A stretch of DNA of 64,000 nt, from assembly GCA_900473805.1 (NCBI GenBank), contig UCMS01000028.1:1-64000 (forward strand). The letters are read 5' to 3'. Within the stretch, counting starts at the first letter, position 1, and every line of letters starts with the position of its first letter. This DNA is from Hyphomicrobiales bacterium. GTDB lineage: Bacteria; Pseudomonadota; Alphaproteobacteria; Rhizobiales; Rhizobiaceae. Positions 56,334 to 64,000 of this stretch are shown here, piece by piece. The notes beneath the pieces are model-generated. The model saw only the letters and a program-made list of their open reading frames with translations, was not told where the DNA came from and did not search any database. The position numbers were made by a program, and so were the translations under genes.

Positions 56334-57017
56334 TCAGCCGCCGAAGATCGTGCGCAGGATGTCGATGCCCTTGTCGTCGAAGGAGACGTCGCCCTGCTTG
56401 TTGCCGGGGCCCACCACGATCACCTTGGCACCGATTTCGGCGCGATCGTAGAGGTGCTCCACATCCTTGTTCATCATGCGGATGCAGCCGGACGACATGT
56501 TGAGACCGATCGTCCAGGGCTGGTTGGTGCCGTGGATGCGGAAGATCGTGTCGCGGCCGCCCTTGTAGAGATACATGGCGCGGGCGCCAAGCGGATTGTC
56601 CGGGCCGCCTTCCTGCACGACCGGCAGGATATGGCCCTTGGCGGCTTCGCGGCGGCGCATTTCTGCAGGCGGGCGCCATTCCGGCCATTCCGACTTGCGG
56701 CCGATCTTCACGATACCGGACCAGCCAAAACCGTCGCGCCCGACACCGACGCCGTAACGGGTCGCGCGGTTGTTGCCTTCGACGAAATAGAGGAACTTGT
56801 TGTTGGTATCGATGATGATCGTGCCGGGCTTCTCGTCGGTCGTCAGCCGGACGACCTTGCGCTTGAACTTTTCGGCAACGGTCTTTTGTTGCGCCACCAG
56901 CGTGACGTCACTGGTCGTCTGGACTCGGTTGAGGCTGATGGCGCTCGCCGGCATGGGAAGCAGGAAGGTCGCCGCGATCAAGGTCGCGGCAACGCGGGTC
57001 GTGATGGAATCAAGCAT
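56334..57017 (-). CDS. L,D-transpeptidase (YkuD), exported
   Basis: 227 residues. The signal peptide ends PASA. The YkuD domain opens GTIIIDTNNKFLYFVEG, and its active site is IHGTNQPWTIGLNMSSGCIRM (His and Cys; split by me as HGTNQPW and SSGCIRM). A GGGGA site precedes the start. It forms a tandem, same-strand pair with the next gene and probably arose by duplication. It crosslinks peptidoglycan or anchors outer-membrane proteins to it. Confidence 0.9.
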   Translation of the reverse strand: MLDSITTRVAATLIAATFLLPMPASAISLNRVQTTSDVTLVAQQKTVAEKFKRKVVRLTTDEKPGTIIIDTNNKFLYFVEGNNRATRYGVGVGRDGFGWSGIVKIGRKSEWPEWRPPAEMRRREAAKGHILPVVQEGGPDNPLGARAMYLYKGGRDTIFRIHGTNQPWTIGLNMSSGCIRMMNKDVEHLYDRAEIGAKVIVVGPGNKQGDVSFDDKGIDILRTIFGG

Positions 57018-57108
57018 GGTTCGTCCCCTGGAAATACTGGGGTTGGAGCCTATCCGCTTCCTTTTCTAATGCAAGGCCCTCTGCAAGGCTTGTGATGTCG
57101 GGAGTGCT

Positions 57109-57912
57109 TTAGATCACAATGACCTTGGTGCCGACCTTAACCCGCTCGTAGAGGTCGGTTACATCCTCGTTGCGCATGCGGATGCAGCCGGAGGAGACGC
57201 CGCTGCCGATCGACCATGGCGCATTGGTGCCGTGGATGCGGTAAAGGGTCGAGCCGAGATAGAGAGCCCGGGCGCCGAGCGGATTTTCCGGCCCGCCTTC
57301 CATGCTGGCCGGAAGATAGTGACCCTTGGCCGCCTCGCGGGCGATCATCTCTTTCGGCGGGTTCCATGTCGGCCATTCGCGCTTGGCGGTCACCTTGTGC
57401 GTGCCGGCCCATTCGAAGCCCGGTTTTCCGACGCCGACGCCGTAACGCTTGGCCATGCCGTCGGCCATCACGAGATAGAGGAAGCGCTCGCGGGTATCGA
57501 TGACGATGGTGCCCGGCTTTTCGGTTGTCTGGTATGCGACCATCTGGGGCAGGAACTGCGGCTCGATCTGCGTGCGCACGGGCTTGTTCGGCCGCATTGC
57601 AACCGGTTGAACGGTCGGCTGCTGTCCGAAGAGCACACGACGCTGTTGCACAAGCGGACGCTGACGGGCCGGCTGCGCCTGCATGACCTGCTGGCGATAG
57701 ACCGGCACCATCTGCCGTCCGGCATTGACGGTAGGCCGTGTGGCATAGCCCCGCGTCTGCACTGGCACGCCGCCGAGTTGCAGAACCCAGGCCGCTTGCA
57801 GGTCGGGGCTCACCATGACCGGCGGTCGGGTCTGGTAACGGTCATTGGCCGTGGCGGAAAAGGCGAAGGGCAGGCTGGCGATCACGGCCAGCAGGACGGA
57901 TTTCTTCAACAT
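57109..57912 (-). CDS. L,D-transpeptidase (YkuD), exported, second tandem copy
   Basis: 267 residues. The signal peptide ends SATA; a Gln/Arg/Pro-rich linker of about 100 residues (VMQAQPARQRPLVQQRR) leads to a YkuD domain with HGTNAPWSIGSG and SSGCIRMRN. The catalytic domain is very similar to that of the downstream paralogue, while the linker is unique. ATG 57912 is chosen because the upstream extension has no signal peptide. The linker could span the periplasm. Confidence 0.88.
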   Translation of the reverse strand: MLKKSVLLAVIASLPFAFSATANDRYQTRPPVMVSPDLQAAWVLQLGGVPVQTRGYATRPTVNAGRQMVPVYRQQVMQAQPARQRPLVQQRRVLFGQQPTVQPVAMRPNKPVRTQIEPQFLPQMVAYQTTEKPGTIVIDTRERFLYLVMADGMAKRYGVGVGKPGFEWAGTHKVTAKREWPTWNPPKEMIAREAAKGHYLPASMEGGPENPLGARALYLGSTLYRIHGTNAPWSIGSGVSSGCIRMRNEDVTDLYERVKVGTKVIVI

Positions 57913-58121
57913 CGGACAACTCGCAACTTGGGACCGAAGACAGCGGCGGGCGCAAAGCCCGCCCGGTTCAGTTGGATCGTGCCAGAGTGCCGCCCGCGAA
58001 TTGGTAAAGACGCATTCATGAAAATGCGATCTCGCTTGTAAACCTTCTGTCAGGGTTAGCGAGCAGTTTGGAAAAATCGTGAACAAATGGTAAACGAGCT
58101 GAAATCGCGCGGGAGAATCTT

Positions 58122-58757
58122 ATGGAGCATGTGGCAGAAGGCTTGATCCGGGGAGAGGACGGTCTCGACCGCTGCTTCTGGCATGGCGGTCTTGAGGACT
58201 ACCGGCGCTATCATGACGAGGAATGGGGCCGTCCTGTCACGGATGATATCCGCCTCTTCGAGAAGATCTGCCTCGAGGGCTTCCAGTCCGGCCTGTCCTG
58301 GCTGACGATCCTGCGCAAGCGTGAGAACTTCCGCGCAGCCTTTGCCGGCTTCGACTTCCATCAGGTCGCCCGCTTTGGCGAAGAGGATATCGCCCGATGC
58401 CTCGCCGATGCCGGCATCATCCGCCATCGCGGCAAGATCGTCTCGACGATCAACAATGCCCGCCGGGCGGTGGATCTGGAGATCGAGTTCGGTTCGCTCT
58501 CTCGCTACTTCTGGAGTTACGAACCCGACGCTTCCGAGCGCCCGCCGCGCATGGACTATGAGACGCTCAAGGCCAACCCGACATCGCCCACCTCGATCCG
58601 TCTGTCGAAGGACCTGAAGAAGCGCGGCTGGACCTTTGTCGGCCCTACCACCGTCTATGCGTTCATGCAGGCCATGGGCCTCGTCAACGACCATATTGAA
58701 GGCTGCTGCTGCCGTGCGCCGACGGAAGAACTGCGCGCCCGGCTGGTTCGTCCCTGA
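58122..58757 (+). CDS. tag: DNA-3-methyladenine glycosylase I
   Basis: 211 residues. Zinc ligands Cys 18 (RCFWHG) and His 31 (YHDEEWG), thirteen residues apart as in E. coli Tag, with the second pair in NDHIEGCC. The catalytic region is FEKICLEGFQSGLSWLTIL. It excises 3-methyladenine from alkylated DNA. It converges on the following gene. Confidence 0.94.
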   Translation: MEHVAEGLIRGEDGLDRCFWHGGLEDYRRYHDEEWGRPVTDDIRLFEKICLEGFQSGLSWLTILRKRENFRAAFAGFDFHQVARFGEEDIARCLADAGIIRHRGKIVSTINNARRAVDLEIEFGSLSRYFWSYEPDASERPPRMDYETLKANPTSPTSIRLSKDLKKRGWTFVGPTTVYAFMQAMGLVNDHIEGCCCRAPTEELRARLVRP

Positions 58758-58760
58758 CCG

Positions 58761-59426
58761 TCAGTCGATGCTGACCGCAAGGATCCGGCTGATCTCGGTG
58801 AGCGACCGTCCGGATTGCGCCCGCCATGCGTTGAAGGCCGCCTGCACCGCCGCCTTGTCTTTCGCCGATGTCGGCGCCTTGTCGACCACGCTCTCGGCGA
58901 TCAGCCGGTTCACCACGCTTTGCGAGAGGATGAAGCTGTCGACCCCGGCAAAGCGCAGGAAGTATTGGCCCGTGTTGCCACCGAGCCGCGAACCCTTCTT
59001 CTGCAGAACGTCGAGGAGGCCGATATAATTGTCCGTCGGCCAGCCTGCAAAGAAGGCGCCGGCCGAACCGTGTTCGCGCGCGATCTCCGACAGGAAGACC
59101 GCATTCTCCTGCACCGCCTTTATCTTCGGCCCATGCCGCACGATCCGCGTATCGGAGACGAGCCGCGCGAAATCCTCGTCATGCAGCATCGCGCAATGCC
59201 CGATATCGAAGCCCCCGAAGGCCGCTTCGAAACCCGGCCACATCGCCTCAACCACCTTCCAGTTGAAGCCGGACTGGAAGATGCATTTGGTCATCAGCGC
59301 CAGAAAGCGATTATCCGCCATGCCCGCGATCTCGGTCTGCGGCTTCGGATGCTGCAGGCTCTCCAGGACACCGGCCTCACCCTTGCGGGCAACCGCGAGC
59401 GCATAGATTTCGTCGAAGGAGCGCAT
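58761..59426 (-). CDS. Tag-family DNA glycosylase paralogue without the zinc site
   Basis: 221 residues. It keeps the helix-hairpin-helix glycosylase core (MTKCIFQSGFNWKVVEAMWPGFEAAF and RIVRHGPKIKAVQENA parallel the Tag helices) but lacks the N-terminal Cys/His pair and the C-terminal His-x3-Cys of the neighbouring tag gene. It is convergent with tag, ending three bases past its stop. Substrate specificity may differ. Downstream of a HAD gene on the same strand. Confidence 0.75.
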   Translation of the reverse strand: MRSFDEIYALAVARKGEAGVLESLQHPKPQTEIAGMADNRFLALMTKCIFQSGFNWKVVEAMWPGFEAAFGGFDIGHCAMLHDEDFARLVSDTRIVRHGPKIKAVQENAVFLSEIAREHGSAGAFFAGWPTDNYIGLLDVLQKKGSRLGGNTGQYFLRFAGVDSFILSQSVVNRLIAESVVDKAPTSAKDKAAVQAAFNAWRAQSGRSLTEISRILAVSID

Positions 59427-59432
59427 GGGGCC

Positions 59433-60140
59433 TCAATGCTGAAGGTTGGCGACAAGCTCAGGCACATGCCCGAGATCCGGGATCTCGCGGAATCGCGGCG
59501 CCTCCGCGGGCTTTTCGACATGCTCCAGCACCCAGGTGAGTTCATGCGGCACGAAGACCCCCCATGCCCCGGCGGCGATCGCCGGCACCACATCGGATTT
59601 CAGCGAATTGCCGATCATCATCGACCGCTCCGGTCCCTCGCCATGTTTGCCAAAAATCCGCCGATAGGTGGTGGCCGTCTTGTCGGAGACGATCTCGACT
59701 GCGTCGAAATAGTCGCCGAGGCCTGATTGCGCCAGTTTGCGCTCCTGATCGAAGAGGTCGCCCTTGGTGATCAGCACGAGGAAATACCTGCCAGCCAGCG
59801 CCTCCAGCGCATCGCGGGCATGCGGCAGGCATTCGACCGGGTGGGTCAGGAGGTCGCGACCGATCGCCAGGATCTCGCTGATGACGGAGGAGGGCGCTCG
59901 CCCCTCGGTGATTTCGAGCGCCGTCTCGATCATCGAGAGGGTAAAGCCTTTGATGCCGAAGCCGTAATGGGCGAGGTTGCGCTTCTCCGCCTCCAGCAAG
60001 CGGTCCGAGACGTGATCTCCTTCGGCATAGTCGGCGAGCAGGTCGCGGAAATGGCTTTCCGTCAGTTTGTAATACTGCTCGTTCTGCCAGAGCGTGTCAT
60101 CGGCATCGAAGCCGATCACGGAGACAGGGCGGTTCGACAT
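59433..60140 (-). CDS. HAD-superfamily hydrolase
   Basis: 235 residues. Motif I is DADDTLW (Asp nucleophile and +2 Asp), motif II VLITKGD, and motif IV GNSLKSDV. The helical cap between motif I and II is of type C1. It starts upstream of the glycosylase paralogue by only six bases between genes, so the two are likely one transcript. Substrate unknown. Confidence 0.85.
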   Translation of the reverse strand: MSNRPVSVIGFDADDTLWQNEQYYKLTESHFRDLLADYAEGDHVSDRLLEAEKRNLAHYGFGIKGFTLSMIETALEITEGRAPSSVISEILAIGRDLLTHPVECLPHARDALEALAGRYFLVLITKGDLFDQERKLAQSGLGDYFDAVEIVSDKTATTYRRIFGKHGEGPERSMMIGNSLKSDVVPAIAAGAWGVFVPHELTWVLEHVEKPAEAPRFREIPDLGHVPELVANLQH

Positions 60141-60241
60141 GACGCCTCCTTATCGATCAGGAGGGGCAGACTAATCCGTCTCTCGGGCAAAGCAATGGCG
60201 TCCGAAGACGCCATCACCGTTTGCGTGCTCTGAGAAGGAGC

Positions 60242-60619
60242 TTATTGGCCGTTCTTTTCCAGCCATTCCTTCATCATGGCGATCTCACCCTCCTGGGCCT
60301 TGATCACGTCCTCTGCCAGCTTGCGGATTTCCGGATCCTTGCCATGTTCGAGCACGATCTTCGCCATGTCGATTGCGCCCTGATGATGCGGGATCATGCC
60401 CCGGACGAAATCGACATCGGCATTGCCCGTGAGCGGCACGGCCATGTCCTTGTGCATTTTGGCATTGGCCTCGGCGAAGGCCTTGGACGACGGGCTGTCA
60501 TCCATCATTTCGCCCATGGAGGACATGTCGTGTCCCTGATGGGTGTTGTCCTGGGCGAAGGTGGATGTGGTGATAAGCGCGGTCGTCAGCGACGCCGCAA
60601 TAAAGATGGTCTTCAGCAT
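60242..60619 (-). CDS. exported DUF305 protein
   Basis: 125 residues. A signal peptide (cleavage after TFA near residue 22) is followed by a Met/His/Asp-rich segment (THQGHDMSSMGEMMDD), then DUF305 with MIPHHQGAIDMAKIVLEHG. AGGAGAT precedes ATG 60619. DUF305 proteins are often linked to copper or silver handling in the periplasm. Confidence 0.85.
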   Translation of the reverse strand: MLKTIFIAASLTTALITTSTFAQDNTHQGHDMSSMGEMMDDSPSSKAFAEANAKMHKDMAVPLTGNADVDFVRGMIPHHQGAIDMAKIVLEHGKDPEIRKLAEDVIKAQEGEIAMMKEWLEKNGQ

Positions 60620-60682
60620 TGAAATCTCCTGTGCTGATCGATGTTGGATAGTCGCGGCCACGGGCCGCGAAATTTCATCGGA

Positions 60683-61078
60683 TCAGGCGCGGGGAGGAGG
60701 CGTCGCAGGTGCCGTCAATTGCGACACGAACCTTGGCAGACGGGCGGAAGCCTCGGCGGCACGCGCCGGTGTGCCGCTATCGGCAAAGACCGCCTCTGCA
60801 GGAAGCGTAAGGCAGGCCGCGCAATGCGAGGTCATCTTCAGAGGTTTGGCGGGTTGGTCGGAGCCGGGATCAGTGTCGGCACCGGTCATTGGTGAGCTCA
60901 AATGTGGACAATCGATATCCGCCATCACATCTGCAACCGGGGCAGGGTTGTGCACCATCCCGCTACCACCATCCATCGCAGGCGCCACGGGCTTTGCCAT
61001 GGCCGACATGCCGGTCATGGGCATGGCGCCGTAAGCAAGGGCCGCGACGAGCAGCAGGAGGCGGACGAGCGATGTCAT
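60683..61078 (-). CDS. small exported Cys/Met/His-containing protein of unknown function
   Basis: About 131 residues from ATG 61078 (138 from ATG 61099). The signal sequence (SLVRLLLLVAALAYGAMP) is followed by a Met-rich segment, ADIDCPHLSSPMTG, and SHCAACLTLP, giving a potential CxxC metal site. It is located upstream of the DUF305 gene in the same direction. A role in copper binding is inferred from composition only. Confidence 0.6.
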   Translation of the reverse strand: MTSLVRLLLLVAALAYGAMPMTGMSAMAKPVAPAMDGGSGMVHNPAPVADVMADIDCPHLSSPMTGADTDPGSDQPAKPLKMTSHCAACLTLPAEAVFADSGTPARAAEASARLPRFVSQLTAPATPPPRA

Positions 61079-61137
61079 GGCTTGAAGATGGGCCGCCATT
61101 CCGCCGAAAGCAAGGCAGCCGGAAGCAAGAATGACGC

Positions 61138-61884
61138 TCAGCGCGCGACAACGTGATGCACGATCCGATAGTCCCGGCTCTCTTCACCGAAGGGGATCAC
61201 CGGCCAGTCCCAGTGAGCCGAAGATGAGCCGAGATTGATGCCATGCAGGAGGTCGTGGGTCTCGTGCTCAACACCGTTTCGGTCGATGACCGTATAGCTG
61301 ACATCGGTGACAAGGCAGGTCTTCGCCGGCAGGTCAGCCAGCCCCTCGACATGCGCCGCGACCACCTGGCGCATCCTGTCGTCTTCCGCCGGCTGCCCAC
61401 CGAGCCGCCGCGCGACACCGATCCCGATCTGTGAGAGCAGGTTGGCCGAGACCACGAGATCGAGATAGGGCACCTGCCGGAGAAATGACAGAGGCTCCAA
61501 AACCTCGCCGGCAAGCAGAGCCTCAATCCCTGAAAGATCCCGCTCGATCAGCCGTACATTCTTGAGACCCTTGACCTTCAGCCAGCTCCGCACATTGGCC
61601 AGATGCACGAGATCGACCAGCACCACTGTATCGAAGAGCTGCGAAAGCTCGGCAATTGGCACGTCGCGCAGCAGTCCCGAGCCCAGCACCACCACCGTCC
61701 GCTTCTGCCGACATCCCTCCGCAGCCTCTAGAATGGCCGCCTTCGTCCGCTGCTCATGCTCGGTCCAGGCGGCACGGCAGCGATTGGCCCGCGCCCAGAG
61801 ATTGACGGAGGAGCGGATGAACGGGCGATGGCCAGCCGAGGTCAGCGGCCAGGTCGCGGCATAATTCAGGGCTTCGAGGATCAT
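61138..61884 (-). CDS. predicted SAM-dependent methyltransferase-like protein
   Basis: 248 residues. A Rossmann-type motif VVVLGSGLLRDVP (about 63-75), the acidic strand end VVLVDLVHL and a later DLVVSANLLSQ segment fit a class I methyltransferase. Family and substrate are not recognised. It ends three bases before the RelE-like gene region and runs in the same direction. Confidence 0.6.
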   Translation of the reverse strand: MILEALNYAATWPLTSAGHRPFIRSSVNLWARANRCRAAWTEHEQRTKAAILEAAEGCRQKRTVVVLGSGLLRDVPIAELSQLFDTVVLVDLVHLANVRSWLKVKGLKNVRLIERDLSGIEALLAGEVLEPLSFLRQVPYLDLVVSANLLSQIGIGVARRLGGQPAEDDRMRQVVAAHVEGLADLPAKTCLVTDVSYTVIDRNGVEHETHDLLHGINLGSSSAHWDWPVIPFGEESRDYRIVHHVVAR

Positions 61885-61887
61885 GTC

Positions 61888-62157
61888 TTACCGATAGACG
61901 GAGCTACGATGGCCGATCTCGACCACGAGCACGATGAGTTTGCCGTCCTGGATATCGCAGATGATGCGGTAGTCGCCAACCTTGTAGCGCCAGAGACCAT
62001 TAAACTCTGGTCCTTGCAGTGGGCGGCCTTTCTGCCTGGGATCATCAAGGGGTTTGATGCGTGTGTGGAGATAGCTCCTGATGCGCCGAGACTCGGCATT
62101 GCCCATCTTCTTGAGCTGCTTGATCGCCTTGTCGTCGAACTCAATCGTCCACGCCAA
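61888..62157 (-). CDS. RelE/ParE-family toxin
   Basis: 89 residues starting with TTG 62157, behind GGAG and overlapping the antitoxin gene by 17 bases. The RelE pattern is clear: [31 protein letters not shown] and [11 protein letters not shown]. The Arg/Lys residues and terminal Tyr expected for mRNA cleavage are present. It is paired with the antitoxin upstream. Confidence 0.9.
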   Translation of the reverse strand: MAWTIEFDDKAIKQLKKMGNAESRRIRSYLHTRIKPLDDPRQKGRPLQGPEFNGLWRYKVGDYRIICDIQDGKLIVLVVEIGHRSSVYR

Positions 62158-62374
62158 GCTCGCGCTCCATTTCTTCCCAAGTATATGTGCGGCTTTCGCC
62201 GCGCGCACGCGCTTCCATGACTTCCTGCGCTCGCCGCAGGAAGTAGGCGTCCTCCAGCTGCTCCTCGATCATTTCGAGCAGATAGGCATCCGGCGCCGCG
62301 CCGGCTTCTGCGGCATATTTGACCACCAACTGATGCATTTCTTCCGGCATCTCGAGCGTGACGCGCTTGTTCAT
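62141..62374 (-). CDS. RelB-like (ribbon-helix-helix) antitoxin
   Basis: 77 residues. The N-terminal RHH strand [19 protein letters not shown] is followed by a C-terminal acidic region ([18 protein letters not shown]) that would wrap the toxin. ATG 62374 follows AGAGG. First gene of the toxin-antitoxin pair; likely autorepressed. Its start is divergent from hisS across about 150 bases. Confidence 0.87.
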   Translation of the reverse strand: MNKRVTLEMPEEMHQLVVKYAAEAGAAPDAYLLEMIEEQLEDAYFLRRAQEVMEARARGESRTYTWEEMERELGVDD

Positions 62375-62527
62375 CGGTCCAACCTCTGTTTCGCGTGTAA
62401 ACTTACCACCAAACACACCCATTTTCCAGCATTCGCCCTCCGCGCCGCCTGCCTTCGCCCTTGCCGCCAAATCCTTGATCCTCTAAGACACCGGCACCTT
62501 TTTGAAACGAAAATTCTGGTTGTCATC

Positions 62528-64000
62528 ATGAGCGAGAAGAACAAGAAGCCCCAGAAGCTGAAGGCCCGCCTGCCGCGCGGCTTCGTCGATCGCGAGGCTG
62601 CCGACATCCGCGCTGCCAACCAGATGATGGAGACCATCCGCGAGGTCTATGAGCGCTACGGCTTCGACCCGATCGAGACGCCGCTTTTCGAATACACCGA
62701 TGCGCTCGGCAAATTCCTGCCCGACTCGGACCGCCCGAACGAAGGCGTCTTTTCGCTGCAGGACGATGACGAGCAGTGGATGTCGCTGCGCTACGACCTG
62801 ACGGCGCCGATGGCCCGTCATGTTGCGGAGAACTTCCAGGAAATTCAGCTGCCGTTCCGCACCTATCGCGCAGGCTACGTCTTCCGCAACGAAAAGCCCG
62901 GCCCGGGCCGCTTCCGCCAGTTCATGCAGTTCGACGCCGACACCGTCGGCGCGCCGGGCGTCCAGTCCGATGCCGAAATGTGCATGATGATGGCCGACAC
63001 GCTGGAAGCCCTCGGCATCAAGCGCGGCGACTATGTCATCCGGGTCAACAACCGCAAGGTTCTGGACGGCGTCATGGAGGCCATCGGAGTCGAAGATCCG
63101 CTGCAGAAACTGACGGTTTTGCGAGCGCTGGACAAGCATGACAAGTTCGGGACCAAAGGTGTTCTTGAGTTGCTTGGGGCTGGGCGCAAGGACGATAGCG
63201 GCGACTTTACGAAGGGCGCGGGCCTTGCTGCAGCCCAAATCGACAAAATTGTTCCATTTCTTGCTGGCTCAACGATGGTCCCTGTCGATCAATCGAGGAG
63301 CTCAGTGCGTCCGCTTGTCGGTCGTCCTTCGAACGAAGACGATATACTCTGGGTCGACAATTCTTGGAATTCCATTGAGGCCGCAAGGCTATCAGTGGGG
63401 CAGACGCCAAGTGGTGCAGATGGTATTCAAGAGCTTGAAACCATGCTGAGCCTGTTTGAGCAAGCAGGCTATGGCCCAGATCGGATTGCAATCAATACGA
63501 CTATCATCCGCGGCCTCGAATACTACACCGGCCCCGTCTACGAAGCCGAACTCACCTTCGACGTTACCAACGAGAAGGGCGAAAAAGTCGTCTTCGGCTC
63601 GGTCGGCGGCGGCGGGCGTTATGATGGCCTCGTCTCGCGCTTCATGGGTCAGCCGGTCCCGGCCACGGGCTTCTCGATCGGCGTCTCGCGCCTGATGACG
63701 GCGCTGAAGAACCTCGGCAAGCTCGGCCAGGACGAAGTTCCAGGTCCGGTCCTCGTCACCGTCATGGATGGCGATGTCGAGAGCATGGGCCGCTACCAGC
63801 GCTTCACGCAACAGCTTCGCGCCGAAGGCATTCGCGCCGAAATGTACCAGGGCAACTGGAAGAAGTTCGGCAACCAGCTGAAATATGCCGACCGCCGCGG
63901 CGCGCCGATCGCCATCATCCAGGGCGGCGACGAACGCGCGCAAGGCGTCGTCCAGATCAAGGACCTGATCGAGGGCAAGCGCCTCTCCGGCGAGATCACC
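62528..64000 (+). CDS. hisS: histidyl-tRNA synthetase, 5' part (runs off the window)
   Basis: 491 codons without a stop, ending at the window edge; rhizobial HisRS is about 500 residues. Class II motifs: motif 1 with [11 protein letters not shown], motif 2 [14 protein letters not shown], HisRS histidine motif [13 protein letters not shown], and motif 3 GFSIGVSRL. Codons about 63130-63500 are much richer in A/T at third positions than the rest. In related genomes hisZ-hisG follow. Confidence 0.95.
   Translation, partial: MSEKNKKPQKLKARLPRGFVDREAADIRAANQMMETIREVYERYGFDPIETPLFEYTDALGKFLPDSDRPNEGVFSLQDDDEQWMSLRYDLTAPMARHVAENFQEIQLPFRTYRAGYVFRNEKPGPGRFRQFMQFDADTVGAPGVQSDAEMCMMMADTLEALGIKRGDYVIRVNNRKVLDGVMEAIGVEDPLQKLTVLRALDKHDKFGTKGVLELLGAGRKDDSGDFTKGAGLAAAQIDKIVPFLAGSTMVPVDQSRSSVRPLVGRPSNEDDILWVDNSWNSIEAARLSVGQTPSGADGIQELETMLSLFEQAGYGPDRIAINTTIIRGLEYYTGPVYEAELTFDVTNEKGEKVVFGSVGGGGRYDGLVSRFMGQPVPATGFSIGVSRLMTALKNLGKLGQDEVPGPVLVTVMDGDVESMGRYQRFTQQLRAEGIRAEMYQGNWKKFGNQLKYADRRGAPIAIIQGGDERAQGVVQIKDLIEGKRLSGEIT

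Overview
The window reads as chromosomal DNA of a member of the Rhizobiaceae (Rhizobium/Agrobacterium group). Evidence: high GC with strong G/C preference at third codon positions; a mannosylfructose-phosphate synthase/phosphatase pair (mfpsA-mfppB), known from Agrobacterium tumefaciens; a split glcD-glcE-glcF glycolate oxidase; alphaproteobacterial forms of gshA, IMP dehydrogenase and HisRS; a paralogue of the alphaproteobacterial F-ATPase zeta subunit; and a RIME-like intergenic mosaic palindrome inside the glc operon. All assignments come from reading sequence motifs; no database search was possible.

Region 1 (about 300-8822) is the most coherent system. It holds an AmiC-type cytoplasmic amide sensor and an AmiR-type ANTAR antiterminator, followed by a leader RNA with two tandem hexaloop hairpins and a strong intrinsic terminator. 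The terminator's U-tract runs straight into a co-directional operon of nitrilase-superfamily amidase, periplasmic binding protein, permease, permease-ATPase fusion, second ATPase and amidase-signature hydrolase. The simplest reading is an amide- or nitrile-responsive uptake and hydrolysis operon under transcription antitermination.

Region 2 (about 8823-19880) is a leftward run of envelope and secreted proteins: two CPBP membrane proteases, a TAP-type alpha/beta hydrolase, a M13 zinc peptidase, small exported proteins and an SH3-domain protein. A LysR regulator and a divergent L,D-transpeptidase follow. A tRNA-Gln(CUG) closes the region. A 23-base near-copy of the 3' end of that tRNA lies at 9187-9209 in the geometry of an old tRNA-targeted insertion, and a degenerate repeat accompanies both ends. 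No integrase is visible.

Region 3 (about 20166-47227) is mostly housekeeping and regulation: Ppx/GppA-RlmE-VOC, an MFS exporter, an exported metallo-beta-lactamase-fold protein, guaB with small membrane genes, a zinc alcohol dehydrogenase, patatin, TetR and LysR regulators, a chemoreceptor, gshA, rsmE, a PiT phosphate transporter with a Pho box, NUDIX, mfpsA-mfppB, a FadR-type regulator with a palindromic operator, and a DUF3422 protein.

Region 4 (about 47228-64000) holds hicAB, a DUF6880 protein, a LysR gene divergent from glcD-glcE-DUF4870-glcF, two L,D-transpeptidases, an outer-membrane barrel, two Tag-family DNA glycosylases (one lacking the zinc ligands), a HAD hydrolase, a possible periplasmic metal-handling pair, a RelE/antitoxin pair, and the 5' part of hisS. 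The hisS reading frame contains a central block of clearly different codon usage.
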